Shown: positions 35,761-45,051, counted from the first letter of the stretch. The stretch: DNA of 64,000 bases from Arenimonas soli (GCF_014643775.1 NZ_BMKC01000003.1:62350-126349); one strand, 5' to 3'. Made by a program: numbers and translations. Notes: generated from the letters alone by a model not told the origin.

Positions 35761-36273
35761 ATGAAACTTCGCGGCGACATGACCATCAACGGCAAGCTCT
35801 ACCGCAAGGGCGAGGTCGCGCCCAAGTGGTTCATCTACCCGTTTTTCCTTTTCCACATGGGCATGTTCGGGCTGTCGGGCTTCTTCATGGCCTACGGCGC
35901 CGACGACATGGACCTGGTGTTCCTGTACATGCACGGCGGCATCGCCATCGTGGTGTACCTGGTGTTCTACCTGGCGATCTTCGGGCTCGACCAGGTGCGC
36001 TGGATGTTCATCAACGCCGGCCTGGGCCTGCTGGGCATCTGGGTCGAGATCAAGTGGATCCTGTCGCTGTTCGGCAAGTCGCTCGACGACTACCCGATGG
36101 CGGTGCACGTCACGCCCTTCCTGTACTACATCCTCTACACCTTCCTGATCCGGCAGCTGGTGCTGGACGTCTTCAGGGCGCGGGAAAATCCCGCGCGACG
36201 GCGGCGGGTGGAGTTCGCCTACGTGGCGCTGTCGCTGCTGGTCTACGGCGGCACCTGGCTGGCCACCCGCTGA
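35761..36273 (+). CDS. Hypothetical four-helix membrane protein
   Basis: A 170-residue protein I do not recognise. A short polar N-terminus ('MKLRGDMTINGKLYRKGEVAPKW') is followed by hydrophobic segments 'IYPFFLFHMGMFGLSGFFMAY', 'LYMHGGIAIVVYLVFYLAIFGL', 'FLYYILYTFLIRQLVL' and 'FAYVALSLLVYGGTWLA'. It starts 15 nt after maeB and may be co-transcribed. It is convergent with the STAS gene 9 nt away. Confidence 0.7.
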   Translation: MKLRGDMTINGKLYRKGEVAPKWFIYPFFLFHMGMFGLSGFFMAYGADDMDLVFLYMHGGIAIVVYLVFYLAIFGLDQVRWMFINAGLGLLGIWVEIKWILSLFGKSLDDYPMAVHVTPFLYYILYTFLIRQLVLDVFRARENPARRRRVEFAYVALSLLVYGGTWLATR

Positions 36274-36282
36274 AAACCGGGG

Positions 36283-36666
36283 TTAGTCCTCGTCTTCGCC
36301 GCGCAGCACCTTCTTCTGCATCGCGTCCAGGTAGGCGTCGGCTTCGGCCACCGACGAGAAGATCTCGTTCATCGGCACCGCCTTGACCACGTCGAAGACC
36401 TTCTGGATCTGCGGCTGCGGGTTCACCACCACCACGCGCCCGCCGCGGCCGGCCAGGGCCTTGCGCGCCTTGAAGATCGAACGCACGCCGGCCGAGCTGA
36501 TGTATTCCAGGTTGGCCAGGTCCAGCACCAGCGAATTGACCTGCGATGCCAGCAGCGGCGCCAGCTGCTGGTCGAGCTGCTGGTAGCTGTGGGTGTCGAG
36601 GCGGCCGCCGATGGCGACACGCTGGCTGCCGTTGCTGGCCGGCTGGATATGGACGTCGAGGTTCAT
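36283..36666 (-). CDS. STAS-domain anti-anti-sigma factor (RsbV/SpoIIAA type)
   Basis: A 127-residue single STAS domain. 'VAIGGRLDTHSYQQLDQQLAPLL' gives strand 1 and helix 1; the phosphoacceptor loop 'LVLDLANLEYISSAGVRSIFKARKALAGRGGRVVVVNP' contains the SSAGVR motif whose first or second Ser is phosphorylated by the partner kinase. Dephosphorylated STAS protein sequesters the kinase. Its ATG overlaps the kinase stop (ATGA). The Arg/Lys/Glu-rich tail is unremarkable. Last gene of the RsbU-RsbW-RsbV-like operon. Confidence 0.92.
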   Translation of the reverse strand: MNLDVHIQPASNGSQRVAIGGRLDTHSYQQLDQQLAPLLASQVNSLVLDLANLEYISSAGVRSIFKARKALAGRGGRVVVVNPQPQIQKVFDVVKAVPMNEIFSSVAEADAYLDAMQKKVLRGEDED

Positions 36667-37091
36667 GCGGGGCTCCCGGGGGGTTGGGTTCGAAGGACGA
36701 CGCGAAGGATGTTGTGCGGTTCCTGGCGGGTGTAGGTGATGTCTTCGGCCAGCTGCCGGATAAGGTGCACGCCCAGGCCGCCGACCGGGCGGTCGGCGAT
36801 GTCGGCGTCCAGGTCGGGGTCGGGGCGTTCGAGCGGATTGAAGGCCACGCAGTCGTCGCGGAACTCCAGCGTGATCAGGTTGCCGTCGATGCCGATGCCG
36901 ACGCTGATTTCGTGTTCGCGGCCCTCCACGCGGCCGTAGTCGAGCGCGTTGCAGACCACTTCTTCGGTGACCAGCTGCACGTCGTGCACCACGCCCGGGT
37001 CCACGCCCTCGCGCGCCAGCACGCCGTCGATGGCGGCCACCAGGTCGCGCAACTGCCCTTGTTCGCGCGGAACATTCAGCCGAATTCGCAT
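36663..37091 (-). CDS. Anti-sigma serine kinase (HATPase, RsbW/SpoIIAB type)
   Basis: A 142-residue GHKL ATPase. The N-box 'DVQLVTEEVVCNALDYG' (with E-VCNA), the G1 box 'ITLEFRDDCVAFNPLERPDPDLDADIADRPVGGLGVHLIRQLAEDITYTRQ' and the G2 'GGLGVHLI' fit the RsbW-like family HATPase_c_2. It would phosphorylate the STAS protein and, in sigma-type systems, hold a target. Gammaproteobacteria lack SigB, so the target is unknown. It is 2 nt after the phosphatase stop and overlaps the STAS gene. Confidence 0.92.
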   Translation of the reverse strand: MRIRLNVPREQGQLRDLVAAIDGVLAREGVDPGVVHDVQLVTEEVVCNALDYGRVEGREHEISVGIGIDGNLITLEFRDDCVAFNPLERPDPDLDADIADRPVGGLGVHLIRQLAEDITYTRQEPHNILRVVLRTQPPGSPA

Positions 37092-37093
37092 GC

Positions 37094-39073
37094 TCAGCCT
37101 CCTTCGGGATTTCCATCGTAACGCAGGGCCAGCAGCGTGATGTCGTCCGACTGCGGCGCGTTTCCGGCAAATTCATGGACGGCGTGCGCCAGGGTGGTGC
37201 ACAGCGCGGCCGGTTCCAGCGCCGGGTCCAGGGCGGCCAGCATGCGGTCTTCGCCAAAGGCCTGGTCGGCGGCGTCGAAGGCTTCGGTGACGCCGTCGGT
37301 GTAAAGCAGCAACGTATCGCCCGGTTCCAGCCGGCCATGCCAGACCGGGTAGTCGCCGGCCACGTCGATGCCCAGCGGGCCGGCCGTTGGCACCGGCAGC
37401 CATTCGCGGCGCCCATCGGCGTGCAGCAGCACCGGCGCCTCGTGGCCGGCGCTGGCCAGCGACAGCCGGCCGCCGCGCAGGTCGAGCACGCCGCACAGCA
37501 CGGTGGCGAACATGCAGGTTTCGTTGCGTTCGGCCAGGTGCGCGGCCGCTTCGGCCAGGGCGGCGCCGGGCGAGCCGCCGGCTTCGGCCGCCACTTCCAG
37601 CACCGTCATCGTGCGGGCCATGAACAGCGCCGCCGGCACGCCCTTGTCGGACACGTCGCCGATGACGAACCACAGCACGTGGCCGTCGCGCCGGAACACG
37701 TTGTAGAAATCGCCGCCCACCGCCTTGGCCGGCTCCAGCAGGCCCTGCCATTCCACGGCCGAGCCGTTTTCGCGCAGGCGGCCGCCCGGCGGCAGCATGC
37801 CGCGCTGGATGTCGCGGGCGATGTCGAGTTCCGATTCCAGCTTCTGGCGCGCCGAGCCCATGTCGGCGATTTCGCGCATCTGCCGCTTGAGCGAGGTGCG
37901 GGCGGTGTCGAATGCACGCGCCATCACGCCCACTTCGTCCTTGCGTTGGGTATGGCGCAGCGGATAGTCGAATTCACCGCGGGCCAGGTGGCCGGCCGAG
38001 TCGGTCAGGTCCTCGATGGGGCGGGCAATGCGGCCCGCGTGCCGGCGCACCGCCCACACGCACAGCGCCACGCCCAGCAGACCGCCGCCAAGACCCCAAA
38101 GCGTTACTTCGTCGAGCTGGGCCAGGATGACCCGCTCGGGCACGCTTAGCGCGAAACTCCAGCCGCTGTCGCCCACCGGCCGGGTGAAGCTGTAGTGCCG
38201 CTGCGCCGGTTCGCCGTCCTCGCCGGGCACGTCGTGCACGAACTCCAGCGACATGCGCCGCTTCAGCGCGTCGGCCAGCGGCGCCAGGTCCGGACGGCCG
38301 CGTTCCTTGATCACCTCGTCCAGGGGGCCGCGATGGTCCGGCCGCGGGTGCATGACCACCTGGTGTTCAGGCGAGAACAACATGGGCACCAGGGCCGGGT
38401 CGTCGACCAGTTGCCCCAGCTGCGCACGCAGGCGGCGCACCGGCACGTCCAGGCTGACCATGCCGATGGCGCCGCCTTTGACGCCCTCGCTGCCGGGGCG
38501 GTACAGCGGCAGGTTGTAGGTGACGAACAGGTCGCCGGCGGTGGCGTCGTTGGAATAGGCCTCCGACCACCAGGGCTGGCTGGTGCCGACGGTGCGCGTG
38601 TACCAGGGTTCGATGCGGAAATCGGCATAACCCAGTTCGGCCAGGCGGCTTTCCAGCTTCGCCGGACCCTGCCTGCGCACGTACCAGTCGAACCCCGGGT
38701 CCTCGTCACCCAGGCGGCCCGGTTCCATGGCGATCATCACGCCGGCGATGGCCGGGTCGGCGTCCAGGGTCGCCTGCATCAGCGCGCGCAGGTCCATGGG
38801 CTGGCGGCCCAGGCCCGAGGCGGCGCCGGCCAGGGTGCGGCCGCTTACCTGCACCGAATCGAGCGTGGCCTCCAGCCGGCCGGCGGCCTGCTGGCTCAGG
38901 CCGCGCATCTCGGCCTGGGTGTTGGCGATAAGCACGCCGCGGATGGCCAGGTAGAAGATAAGTGCCACCGCCGCCAGCAGCAGGATGCTGGTGAGGCTGG
39001 TCCACAGGGCCAGGCGGGTACGCAGGCTGCGGCGCCAGGGAATCGGGCCCACAGGGTGGCTTGTTTCAAGCAT
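37094..39073 (-). CDS. Membrane sensor PP2C (SpoIIE/RsbU-type) phosphatase
   Basis: A 659-residue protein. TM1 is about 23-48, a periplasmic dCache-like sensor about 50-315 ('WYTRTVGTSQPWWSEAYSND', 'LYRPGSEGVKGGAIGMVSLDV'), TM2 about 325-343, and HAMP 345-398 ('RPIEDLTDSAGHLARGEFDYPLR'). A linker helix and the SpoIIE domain (about 430-655) follow, with the metal-binding Asp residues in 'VGGDFYNVF' (D455) and 'GDVSDKG' (D473). It would dephosphorylate the STAS partner on an extracytoplasmic cue. The start at 39073 is set by GGAGG five bases upstream. First gene of the partner-switching operon. Confidence 0.93.
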   Translation of the reverse strand: MLETSHPVGPIPWRRSLRTRLALWTSLTSILLLAAVALIFYLAIRGVLIANTQAEMRGLSQQAAGRLEATLDSVQVSGRTLAGAASGLGRQPMDLRALMQATLDADPAIAGVMIAMEPGRLGDEDPGFDWYVRRQGPAKLESRLAELGYADFRIEPWYTRTVGTSQPWWSEAYSNDATAGDLFVTYNLPLYRPGSEGVKGGAIGMVSLDVPVRRLRAQLGQLVDDPALVPMLFSPEHQVVMHPRPDHRGPLDEVIKERGRPDLAPLADALKRRMSLEFVHDVPGEDGEPAQRHYSFTRPVGDSGWSFALSVPERVILAQLDEVTLWGLGGGLLGVALCVWAVRRHAGRIARPIEDLTDSAGHLARGEFDYPLRHTQRKDEVGVMARAFDTARTSLKRQMREIADMGSARQKLESELDIARDIQRGMLPPGGRLRENGSAVEWQGLLEPAKAVGGDFYNVFRRDGHVLWFVIGDVSDKGVPAALFMARTMTVLEVAAEAGGSPGAALAEAAAHLAERNETCMFATVLCGVLDLRGGRLSLASAGHEAPVLLHADGRREWLPVPTAGPLGIDVAGDYPVWHGRLEPGDTLLLYTDGVTEAFDAADQAFGEDRMLAALDPALEPAALCTTLAHAVHEFAGNAPQSDDITLLALRYDGNPEGG

Positions 39074-39181
39074 CGTCGCCTCCATCCCCCGCCCGCAGCA
39101 TAACCGGCCCATGCGTTAAACTCCGAGCCTTGACTCTAAAAACCATCTGGCCGGCCTGAATGCCGGCCTCAGGAAGACGGA

Positions 39182-41866
39182 ATGAACTGGCTGACCGACG
39201 CGCTGGAAAACGACCTCGACCCCACCGAAACCCGCGAGTGGATCGAATCCATGAAGGCCGTGCTCGACGCCGACGGCCCCGAGCGCGCCCACCACCTGCT
39301 GCAGCGCATGGTCGAACTGACCCGCCGCGCCGGCGCCCACCTGCCGTTCCAGCCCACCACCGAATACATCAACACCATCCCGCCGCACCTGGAAACCAAG
39401 GGCGACGGCGACGCCGCGATGGAGTGGCGCATCCGCTGCATCATCCGCTGGAACGCCATGGCCACCGTCGTGCGCGCCAACCGCAAGCCCGGCGACCTCG
39501 GCGGCCACATCGCCAGCTTCGCCTCGGGCGCCACGCTGTACGACGTCGGCTTCAACCACTTCTGGCGCGCGCCCAGCGAAAACCACCCGGGCGACATCCT
39601 GTACATCCAGGGCCACAGCTCGCCGGGCATCTACGCCCGCAGCTTCCTGGAAGGCCGCATCAGCGAAAGCCAGCTCGACAACTTCCGCATGGAAGTGGAC
39701 GGCAAGGGCATTTCCAGCTACCCGCACCCGTGGCTGATGCCGGACTACTGGCAGACGCCCACCGTTTCCATGGGCCTGGGCCCGATCAGCGCGATCTACC
39801 AGGCGCGTTTCCTGAAGTACCTGGAAAGCCGCGGCCTTATCGAACCCAGCGACCGCAAGGTTTGGTGTTTCCTGGGTGACGGCGAAACGGACGAGCCCGA
39901 GAGCCTGGGCGCGATCGGCGTGGCCGGCCGCGAAGGCCTGGACAACCTGGTGTTCGTGGTCAACTGCAACCTGCAGCGCCTGGACGGCCCGGTGCGCGGC
40001 AACGGCAAGATCATCCAGGAACTGGAAGGCAGCTTCCGCGGCGCCGGCTGGAACGTGATCAAGCTGATCTGGGGCAGCTACTGGGACCCGCTTCTTGCCC
40101 GCGACACCGACGGCATGCTCAAGAAGCTGATGATGGAAACCGTCGACGGCGAATACCAGAACTGCAAGGCCTTCGGCGGCAAGTACACCCGCGACAACTT
40201 CTTCGGCAAGTACGACCAGACCGCCAAGCTGGTGTCCAACCTCAGCGACACCGACATCGCGCGCCTCAACCGCGGCGGCCACGACCCGCACAAGGTTTAC
40301 GCCGCCTACGACCGCGCCGTGAAGCACAAGGGCCAGCCGACCGTGGTGCTGGCCAAGACGGTGAAGGGTTACGGCATGGGCACCTGGGGTGAATCGCTCA
40401 ATCCCACGCACCAGACCAAGAAGCTCGACGACTCGGGCGTGAAGGCTTTCCGCGACCGCTTCAATATTCCCATCAGCGACGACAAGCTGGCCGAGGTGCC
40501 GTTCTACCACCCGGGCGAGAAGTCGCCGGAAGTGGAATACCTGCGCAGCCGCCGCGAAAAGCTGGGCGGCTACCTGCCGCAGCGCCGCCAGAAGACCAGC
40601 AAGAAGCTCGAGGCGCCCAAGCTTGAGGTGTTCGAGCGTCTGCTGAAGAGCACCGGCGAGCGCGAAAACTCCACCACCATGAGCTTCGTGCAGGCGCTGA
40701 ACATCGTGCTGCGCGACAAGCAGGTGGGCCCGCGCTGCGTGCCGATCGTTGCCGACGAAGCGCGCACCTTCGGCATGGAAGGCCTGTTCCGCCAGATCGG
40801 CATCTACGCGCCGGAAGGCCAGAAGTACAAGCCGGTCGATGCCGACCAGCTGATGTACTACCGCGAAGACAAAACCGGCCAGGTGCTGGAAGAGGGCATC
40901 ACCGAAGCCGGCGCCTTCAGCAGCTGGATGGCCGCGGCGACCAGCTACTCGTCGTCCGACGTGCCGATGCTGCCCTTCTACATCTATTACTCCATGTTCG
41001 GCTTCCAGCGCATCGGCGACAGCGCCTGGCAGGCGGCCGACATGCGCGCGCGCGGCTTCCTGCTGGGCGCCACCGCCGGCCGCACCACGCTCAACGGCGA
41101 AGGCCTGCAGCACGAAGACGGCCACAGCCACCTGCTGGCCGGCGCCATCCCGAACTGCCGCGCCTACGACCCGACCTTCGGCTTCGAAGTGGCGGTGATT
41201 TTGCAGCACGGCATGAAGCGCATGCTGGAAGACCAGGTGGACGAGTACTACTACCTGACCCTGATGAACGAGGCCTACACCCACCCCGACATGCCCAAGG
41301 GCGCCGAGGAAGGGATCCTGAAGGGCATGTACCTGCTGAAGGACGCCGGCAAGCCCAAGAAGGGCGAGCTGCGCGTGCAGCTGCTGGGCAGCGGCACCAT
41401 CCTGCGCGAAGCCATCGCCGCCGCCGAACTGCTGGACAAGGACTTCGGCGTCACCGCCGACATCTGGAGCTGCCCCAGCTTCACCGAGCTGCGCCGGGAT
41501 GGCTTCGACGCCGAACGCTGGAACCGCTTCAACCCGGAAGCCAAGTCACCGCGCAAGGCGTATGTGACCGAGTGCCTGGAAGGCAGGCAGGGGCCGGCGA
41601 TTGCAGCGACCGACTATGTGCGAGCGTTTGCGGACCAGATCCGCGCCTTCGTGCCGATCCATTACACCGTGCTGGGTACCGATGGCTTCGGCCGAAGCGA
41701 CACCCGCGCGAACCTGCGGCGGTTCTTCGAGGTCGACCGGTACTACATCGCCCATGCGGCGATCGCGGCGCTAGCGGCCGAGGGCAAGATGAATGGGAAG
41801 GATGTGGCGCGGGCGATCAAGCAGTACAAGATCGATACGGAGCGCGCCAACCCAATCGCCTTGTAG
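39182..41866 (+). CDS. aceE: Pyruvate dehydrogenase E1 component, homodimeric type
   Basis: An 894-residue protein, close to E. coli AceE. 'PFQPTTEYINTIPP', 'HIASFASGATLYDVGFNHFW', the TPP-Mg motif 'GDGETDEPESLGAIGVAGREGLDNLVFVVNCNLQRLDGPVRGN' (around 232-275) and 'HSHLLAGAIPNCRAYDPTFGFEVAVI' are diagnostic. It decarboxylates pyruvate and acetylates the E2 lipoyl group in the PDH complex. aceF/lpd do not follow. From about 41,560 to the stop the codon choice changes (many GCG, TAT, GAT, CGA, AGG codons), unlike the C-ending codons before it, although the protein stays in family. Confidence 0.97.
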   Translation: MNWLTDALENDLDPTETREWIESMKAVLDADGPERAHHLLQRMVELTRRAGAHLPFQPTTEYINTIPPHLETKGDGDAAMEWRIRCIIRWNAMATVVRANRKPGDLGGHIASFASGATLYDVGFNHFWRAPSENHPGDILYIQGHSSPGIYARSFLEGRISESQLDNFRMEVDGKGISSYPHPWLMPDYWQTPTVSMGLGPISAIYQARFLKYLESRGLIEPSDRKVWCFLGDGETDEPESLGAIGVAGREGLDNLVFVVNCNLQRLDGPVRGNGKIIQELEGSFRGAGWNVIKLIWGSYWDPLLARDTDGMLKKLMMETVDGEYQNCKAFGGKYTRDNFFGKYDQTAKLVSNLSDTDIARLNRGGHDPHKVYAAYDRAVKHKGQPTVVLAKTVKGYGMGTWGESLNPTHQTKKLDDSGVKAFRDRFNIPISDDKLAEVPFYHPGEKSPEVEYLRSRREKLGGYLPQRRQKTSKKLEAPKLEVFERLLKSTGERENSTTMSFVQALNIVLRDKQVGPRCVPIVADEARTFGMEGLFRQIGIYAPEGQKYKPVDADQLMYYREDKTGQVLEEGITEAGAFSSWMAAATSYSSSDVPMLPFYIYYSMFGFQRIGDSAWQAADMRARGFLLGATAGRTTLNGEGLQHEDGHSHLLAGAIPNCRAYDPTFGFEVAVILQHGMKRMLEDQVDEYYYLTLMNEAYTHPDMPKGAEEGILKGMYLLKDAGKPKKGELRVQLLGSGTILREAIAAAELLDKDFGVTADIWSCPSFTELRRDGFDAERWNRFNPEAKSPRKAYVTECLEGRQGPAIAATDYVRAFADQIRAFVPIHYTVLGTDGFGRSDTRANLRRFFEVDRYYIAHAAIAALAAEGKMNGKDVARAIKQYKIDTERANPIAL

Positions 41867-41913
41867 GTGACGAATCCATCTGCACTACCGATGAATTTAG
41901 AGGCCTTAATCGC

Positions 41914-43470
41914 ATGACTGAGGAGACTCAACTTTCTCTGGAATTTCCAGCGCTACGATCGCCGGATAATGTCACACCGGATGAGCTGTTTGAGAATCCT
42001 ACGGTTGAACTAATTCGGGGTATTCGTGAGTCATCCCGATTCGAGTTCAAGTCTGCAAGTTACGCCCGGAGGGACCTTGCAGAGTATCTGGGAATGTGGG
42101 CTAACACGCCCCCAGATGGGGGGCTCGTTATCCTTGGCGTATCAAAAGTCGGCGAGCTTGAGGGATGCAAATTTGTAGGCGCCGAAAAGATCAATCGTAT
42201 CGAGAAGACTGGCTACGATCTCTGTCCGGACGCTCGTTGTGAAGTTAGACGATTTGACTTCACGCGAGCAGATGGCACGAGTGACTTCTTGCTGATGCTC
42301 CGTGTGCGCTATCACCCCGACAAGGTGGTGCGAACCCAGGACCGAAAAGTCTTCGTGCGTAAGGGGGACAGTAAGGTTGAGCTCAAGCTTCCCGAGGAAA
42401 TTAGAAGCCTTCAAATTGACAAGGGTGAAGTGTCGTTTGAGAGAGAGGCATCTGGACTCAGATTTCCCGATGATTTCGAGTCATCGCTCGTACGGTCTTT
42501 CGTAACGTCCTTTATAAGCGCGCGAGGACTGGACGACTCGCACAATACGCCAGACGTGCTTCAGTTGGCCAAGCTGGGGAAGGTCTCCGGCACCAAGTTC
42601 GAGCCGAATATGGCTTGTGCGCTGCTTCTTGGAAAAGACCCGCGAGACGTTCTTCCTGGATGCCGAGTGAGATTCTTGCGTTTCGATGGTGAAACGGAGG
42701 GATCTGGAGAGCGTTGGAACGCTATCAAAGACATTTGGATTGATGGCCCCGTCCCAGTCTTGATCCAAGAGACTGAAAAAGCGCTACTCTCCCAGCTAAG
42801 AGACTTCTCTCGCCTTAATAAGGACGGGAAGTTCTATACATCCCCCGAATATCCGCGCTTCGCTTGGTACGAGGCGGTAGTTAACGCGTGTGTTCACCGC
42901 AGCTATGGCGACGGCATGAAAAATATGAACATCTTCGTGAAGATGTTTGATGATCGATTGGTTGTCGAGAGTCCGGGCGCATTTCCTCCCTTTGTAACTG
43001 CAGAAAATATTTACGATGTCCATCACCCGCGAAACCCATGCTTGATGGAGGCGATGTACTATCTTGAGTATGTTCGTTGTGCGCACGAGGGAACTAAGCG
43101 AATTCGCGATGAAATGATGCATATGGAGCTCCCGGGACCTGAGTTTATGCAAGAGCAGGTGGGGCACGCGTCTGTCCGAGTTGTCCTTAGGAACAACATA
43201 AAGCAAAGAAAGGTCTGGGTGGATTCAGATGTCGCCCAGCTCATTGGGGTGTCGCTCGCTAAGTCGCTGACCGAGCAAGAAAAGCGGGTGCTGAACTTCG
43301 CCGCTGAGTACGGGCAGATTAGTGTGAGCGAGGCCCAGAGGCTTACAGGACGAAGCTGGCCCTCAGCCAGAAATCTGCTCGCGAAACTTGCAAAGATGGG
43401 GTTGCTCGTACACGACCACCGCGAGGATGTCGATCGAGATCCGCAAGCAAGATACGTGTTCCCGACGTAA
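41914..43470 (+). CDS. AlbA_2/Schlafen-type ATP-binding protein
   Basis: A 518-residue protein. An AlbA_2 (Schlafen) domain lies at about 30-160 ('IRGIRESSRFEFKSASYARRDLAEYLGMWANTPPDGGLVILGV', a variant of the ESxxxEFK motif). A central region leads to a GHKL ATPase_c_4 at about 317-420 ('RFAWYEAVVNACVHRSYGDGMKNMNIFVKMFDDRLVVESPG', N-box Glu/Asn), and a C-terminal winged helix at about 455-518 ('LTEQEKRVLNFAAEYGQISVSEAQRLTGRS'). Related proteins are annotated as transcriptional regulators or appear in defence islands. GAGG lies upstream of the ATG. It is followed after 34 nt by a 468-aa gene with a strong ribosome binding site; the two probably form an operon. Confidence 0.85.
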   Translation: MTEETQLSLEFPALRSPDNVTPDELFENPTVELIRGIRESSRFEFKSASYARRDLAEYLGMWANTPPDGGLVILGVSKVGELEGCKFVGAEKINRIEKTGYDLCPDARCEVRRFDFTRADGTSDFLLMLRVRYHPDKVVRTQDRKVFVRKGDSKVELKLPEEIRSLQIDKGEVSFEREASGLRFPDDFESSLVRSFVTSFISARGLDDSHNTPDVLQLAKLGKVSGTKFEPNMACALLLGKDPRDVLPGCRVRFLRFDGETEGSGERWNAIKDIWIDGPVPVLIQETEKALLSQLRDFSRLNKDGKFYTSPEYPRFAWYEAVVNACVHRSYGDGMKNMNIFVKMFDDRLVVESPGAFPPFVTAENIYDVHHPRNPCLMEAMYYLEYVRCAHEGTKRIRDEMMHMELPGPEFMQEQVGHASVRVVLRNNIKQRKVWVDSDVAQLIGVSLAKSLTEQEKRVLNFAAEYGQISVSEAQRLTGRSWPSARNLLAKLAKMGLLVHDHREDVDRDPQARYVFPT

Positions 43471-43504
43471 ATTTCACTCGAACGACGCTGCGGGAGGTTA
43501 TTGA

Positions 43505-44911
43505 ATGATCAGCTTCTCAACCGACTTTCCAGTTGCAGCGGGCGTGACGCCAACTGACGTAGTAGCTCTAGCGCACAAATGGATCACGGGAAGCCCACAC
43601 AGTCGGATTTCGCCTGATCAGCTGACTATGCCTGCTGACGAACTAGAGAAGCTCTTCTCGAGTGGGCGGGAAACCGTTGTATCAATCCTGATTCAGGATA
43701 AGACCACTCGATGTGGCGGTGTTAAATACTCGATTGCAGAGTCCACTGGTGTCGAGTGGACGACACACATCGTATGTAACATCGTTAGCGGATCACTGGT
43801 TGTAAGCGTCCGCGTAACTTGCGAAGACGCGCGCGCGCCAGATCGCCTTCCACCTGCGAGAAAGCCCTACTTCGTTAAGCAGATCCTAAGCGAACTCGGC
43901 GGAGGCATGGACGGAGACGTCCCGGTCGCCGATCAGGCCATATTTCTAGCCGAGGGTCAGGAGCTGGCAGCTGCCGCCCTTATCCTCGGTAAGGCCCGAA
44001 ATAGGCTACCGATTGTGTACGTCAGTTCAAGCTATAACGGCGGATACGCAGTCGATCCATTGGCGCTATCGCGATGGGTCTCCGGGACCGCCCACGTTGT
44101 GGTTGAGCCAAGTAGGGCATTCTCATTCCGGCTGCGCAGCGCAACAGCATCCAGGAACGCCTATGGTGGAGCAATCGGAGTCTATTGGCCTGAGAGCGGA
44201 CGGCAGAAGTCATACTTTCTAGGTAGACAGATAACGAACCCTCGTGCGCTATCGATGGAGATTGCGCGTGATATTCGCTCATCTCTGTCGAACCGCAGAC
44301 AAATTGCAAACTGCAGTTGGGCGTTCCTCAAAGAGCAGGTCTCAAGCCGGAGACTAGAGAAGCTTCGTGAGCAAGGCTCGGCAGAACTTGAGGAATTCTA
44401 TAGTGCGTTCGGCGCAGAGATAGCCTCAAAGGAGCTTCGAATTGAACAACTTGAAGCGGAGAATGCGGCGGCACATGCAGACTACTTCAGGTATAGAGCA
44501 CCGCAGTCGGGCACTGTCGAGGGTGTGCTCGCCGCGGGGCTAGAGCAGGACTTGTTTGAGGGGGAGATTCTCGGGGTCGTCCGCGATGCCTTGGCGCACT
44601 ACGCCAGCGCGGTTCTCCCGGGTAGCCGTAGAGAGCATATTGTGCGTGACTTGCTGGAGGCCAACCCAGGAAGCTCAGCTGCGCACGAGAAGGCAGAAGA
44701 AATCAAGGCAGTGCTTCGTGGCTACAAGGTTCTTGATGCAAAGTCTCGAGTAAAGTTGGAGCGGCTTGGGTTTGAAATTTCAGATGATGGAAAGCACTAC
44801 AAAGCTGTCTATATGGGCGACGGCCGTTACACATTTGCGATCTCTAAGTCCAGCAGCGACGTTAGAGCTGGATTGAATCTGGTTAGTGATATCTGCAAGC
44901 AGATTCTCTAG
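43505..44911 (+). CDS. Hypothetical protein with possible HicA-like C-terminus
   Basis: A 468-residue protein I cannot name. The N-terminal two thirds are alpha/beta ('VVALAHKWITGSPHSRI', 'LPIVYVSSSYNGGYAVDPLALSRWVSGTAHVVVEPSRAFSFRL'), followed by a coiled coil at about 280-325 ('ELEEFYSAFGAEIASKELRIEQLEAENAAAHADY'). After a helical region, residues 418-468 ('LERLGFEISDDGKHYKAVYMGDGRYTF') follow the order of a HicA-type dsRBD-like fold, with His431 where HicA toxins carry their catalytic His. GGGAGG lies 7 nt before the ATG. The operon partner is the upstream Schlafen-type ATPase. Defence function is an inference from company and composition. Confidence 0.75.
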   Translation: MISFSTDFPVAAGVTPTDVVALAHKWITGSPHSRISPDQLTMPADELEKLFSSGRETVVSILIQDKTTRCGGVKYSIAESTGVEWTTHIVCNIVSGSLVVSVRVTCEDARAPDRLPPARKPYFVKQILSELGGGMDGDVPVADQAIFLAEGQELAAAALILGKARNRLPIVYVSSSYNGGYAVDPLALSRWVSGTAHVVVEPSRAFSFRLRSATASRNAYGGAIGVYWPESGRQKSYFLGRQITNPRALSMEIARDIRSSLSNRRQIANCSWAFLKEQVSSRRLEKLREQGSAELEEFYSAFGAEIASKELRIEQLEAENAAAHADYFRYRAPQSGTVEGVLAAGLEQDLFEGEILGVVRDALAHYASAVLPGSRREHIVRDLLEANPGSSAAHEKAEEIKAVLRGYKVLDAKSRVKLERLGFEISDDGKHYKAVYMGDGRYTFAISKSSSDVRAGLNLVSDICKQIL

Positions 44912-45051
44912 GGGAAGGTCACAGGCTTTCGGCAAGGCGCCGCAACCCCTCCACAATCCGATTTACCTCCAAGATAGCTGTATCGCTGCGGTTATCCCCG
45001 CTATTGAATGGAGTGTGGGCGTCGCCGTACCGCTTTCAGCATTGCAATTGA

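Noticed and set aside
39116-41284. 722-codon open frame on the minus strand opposite aceE
   Set aside because: Low-complexity His/Val/Gly-rich translation; aceE on the plus strand is unambiguous.
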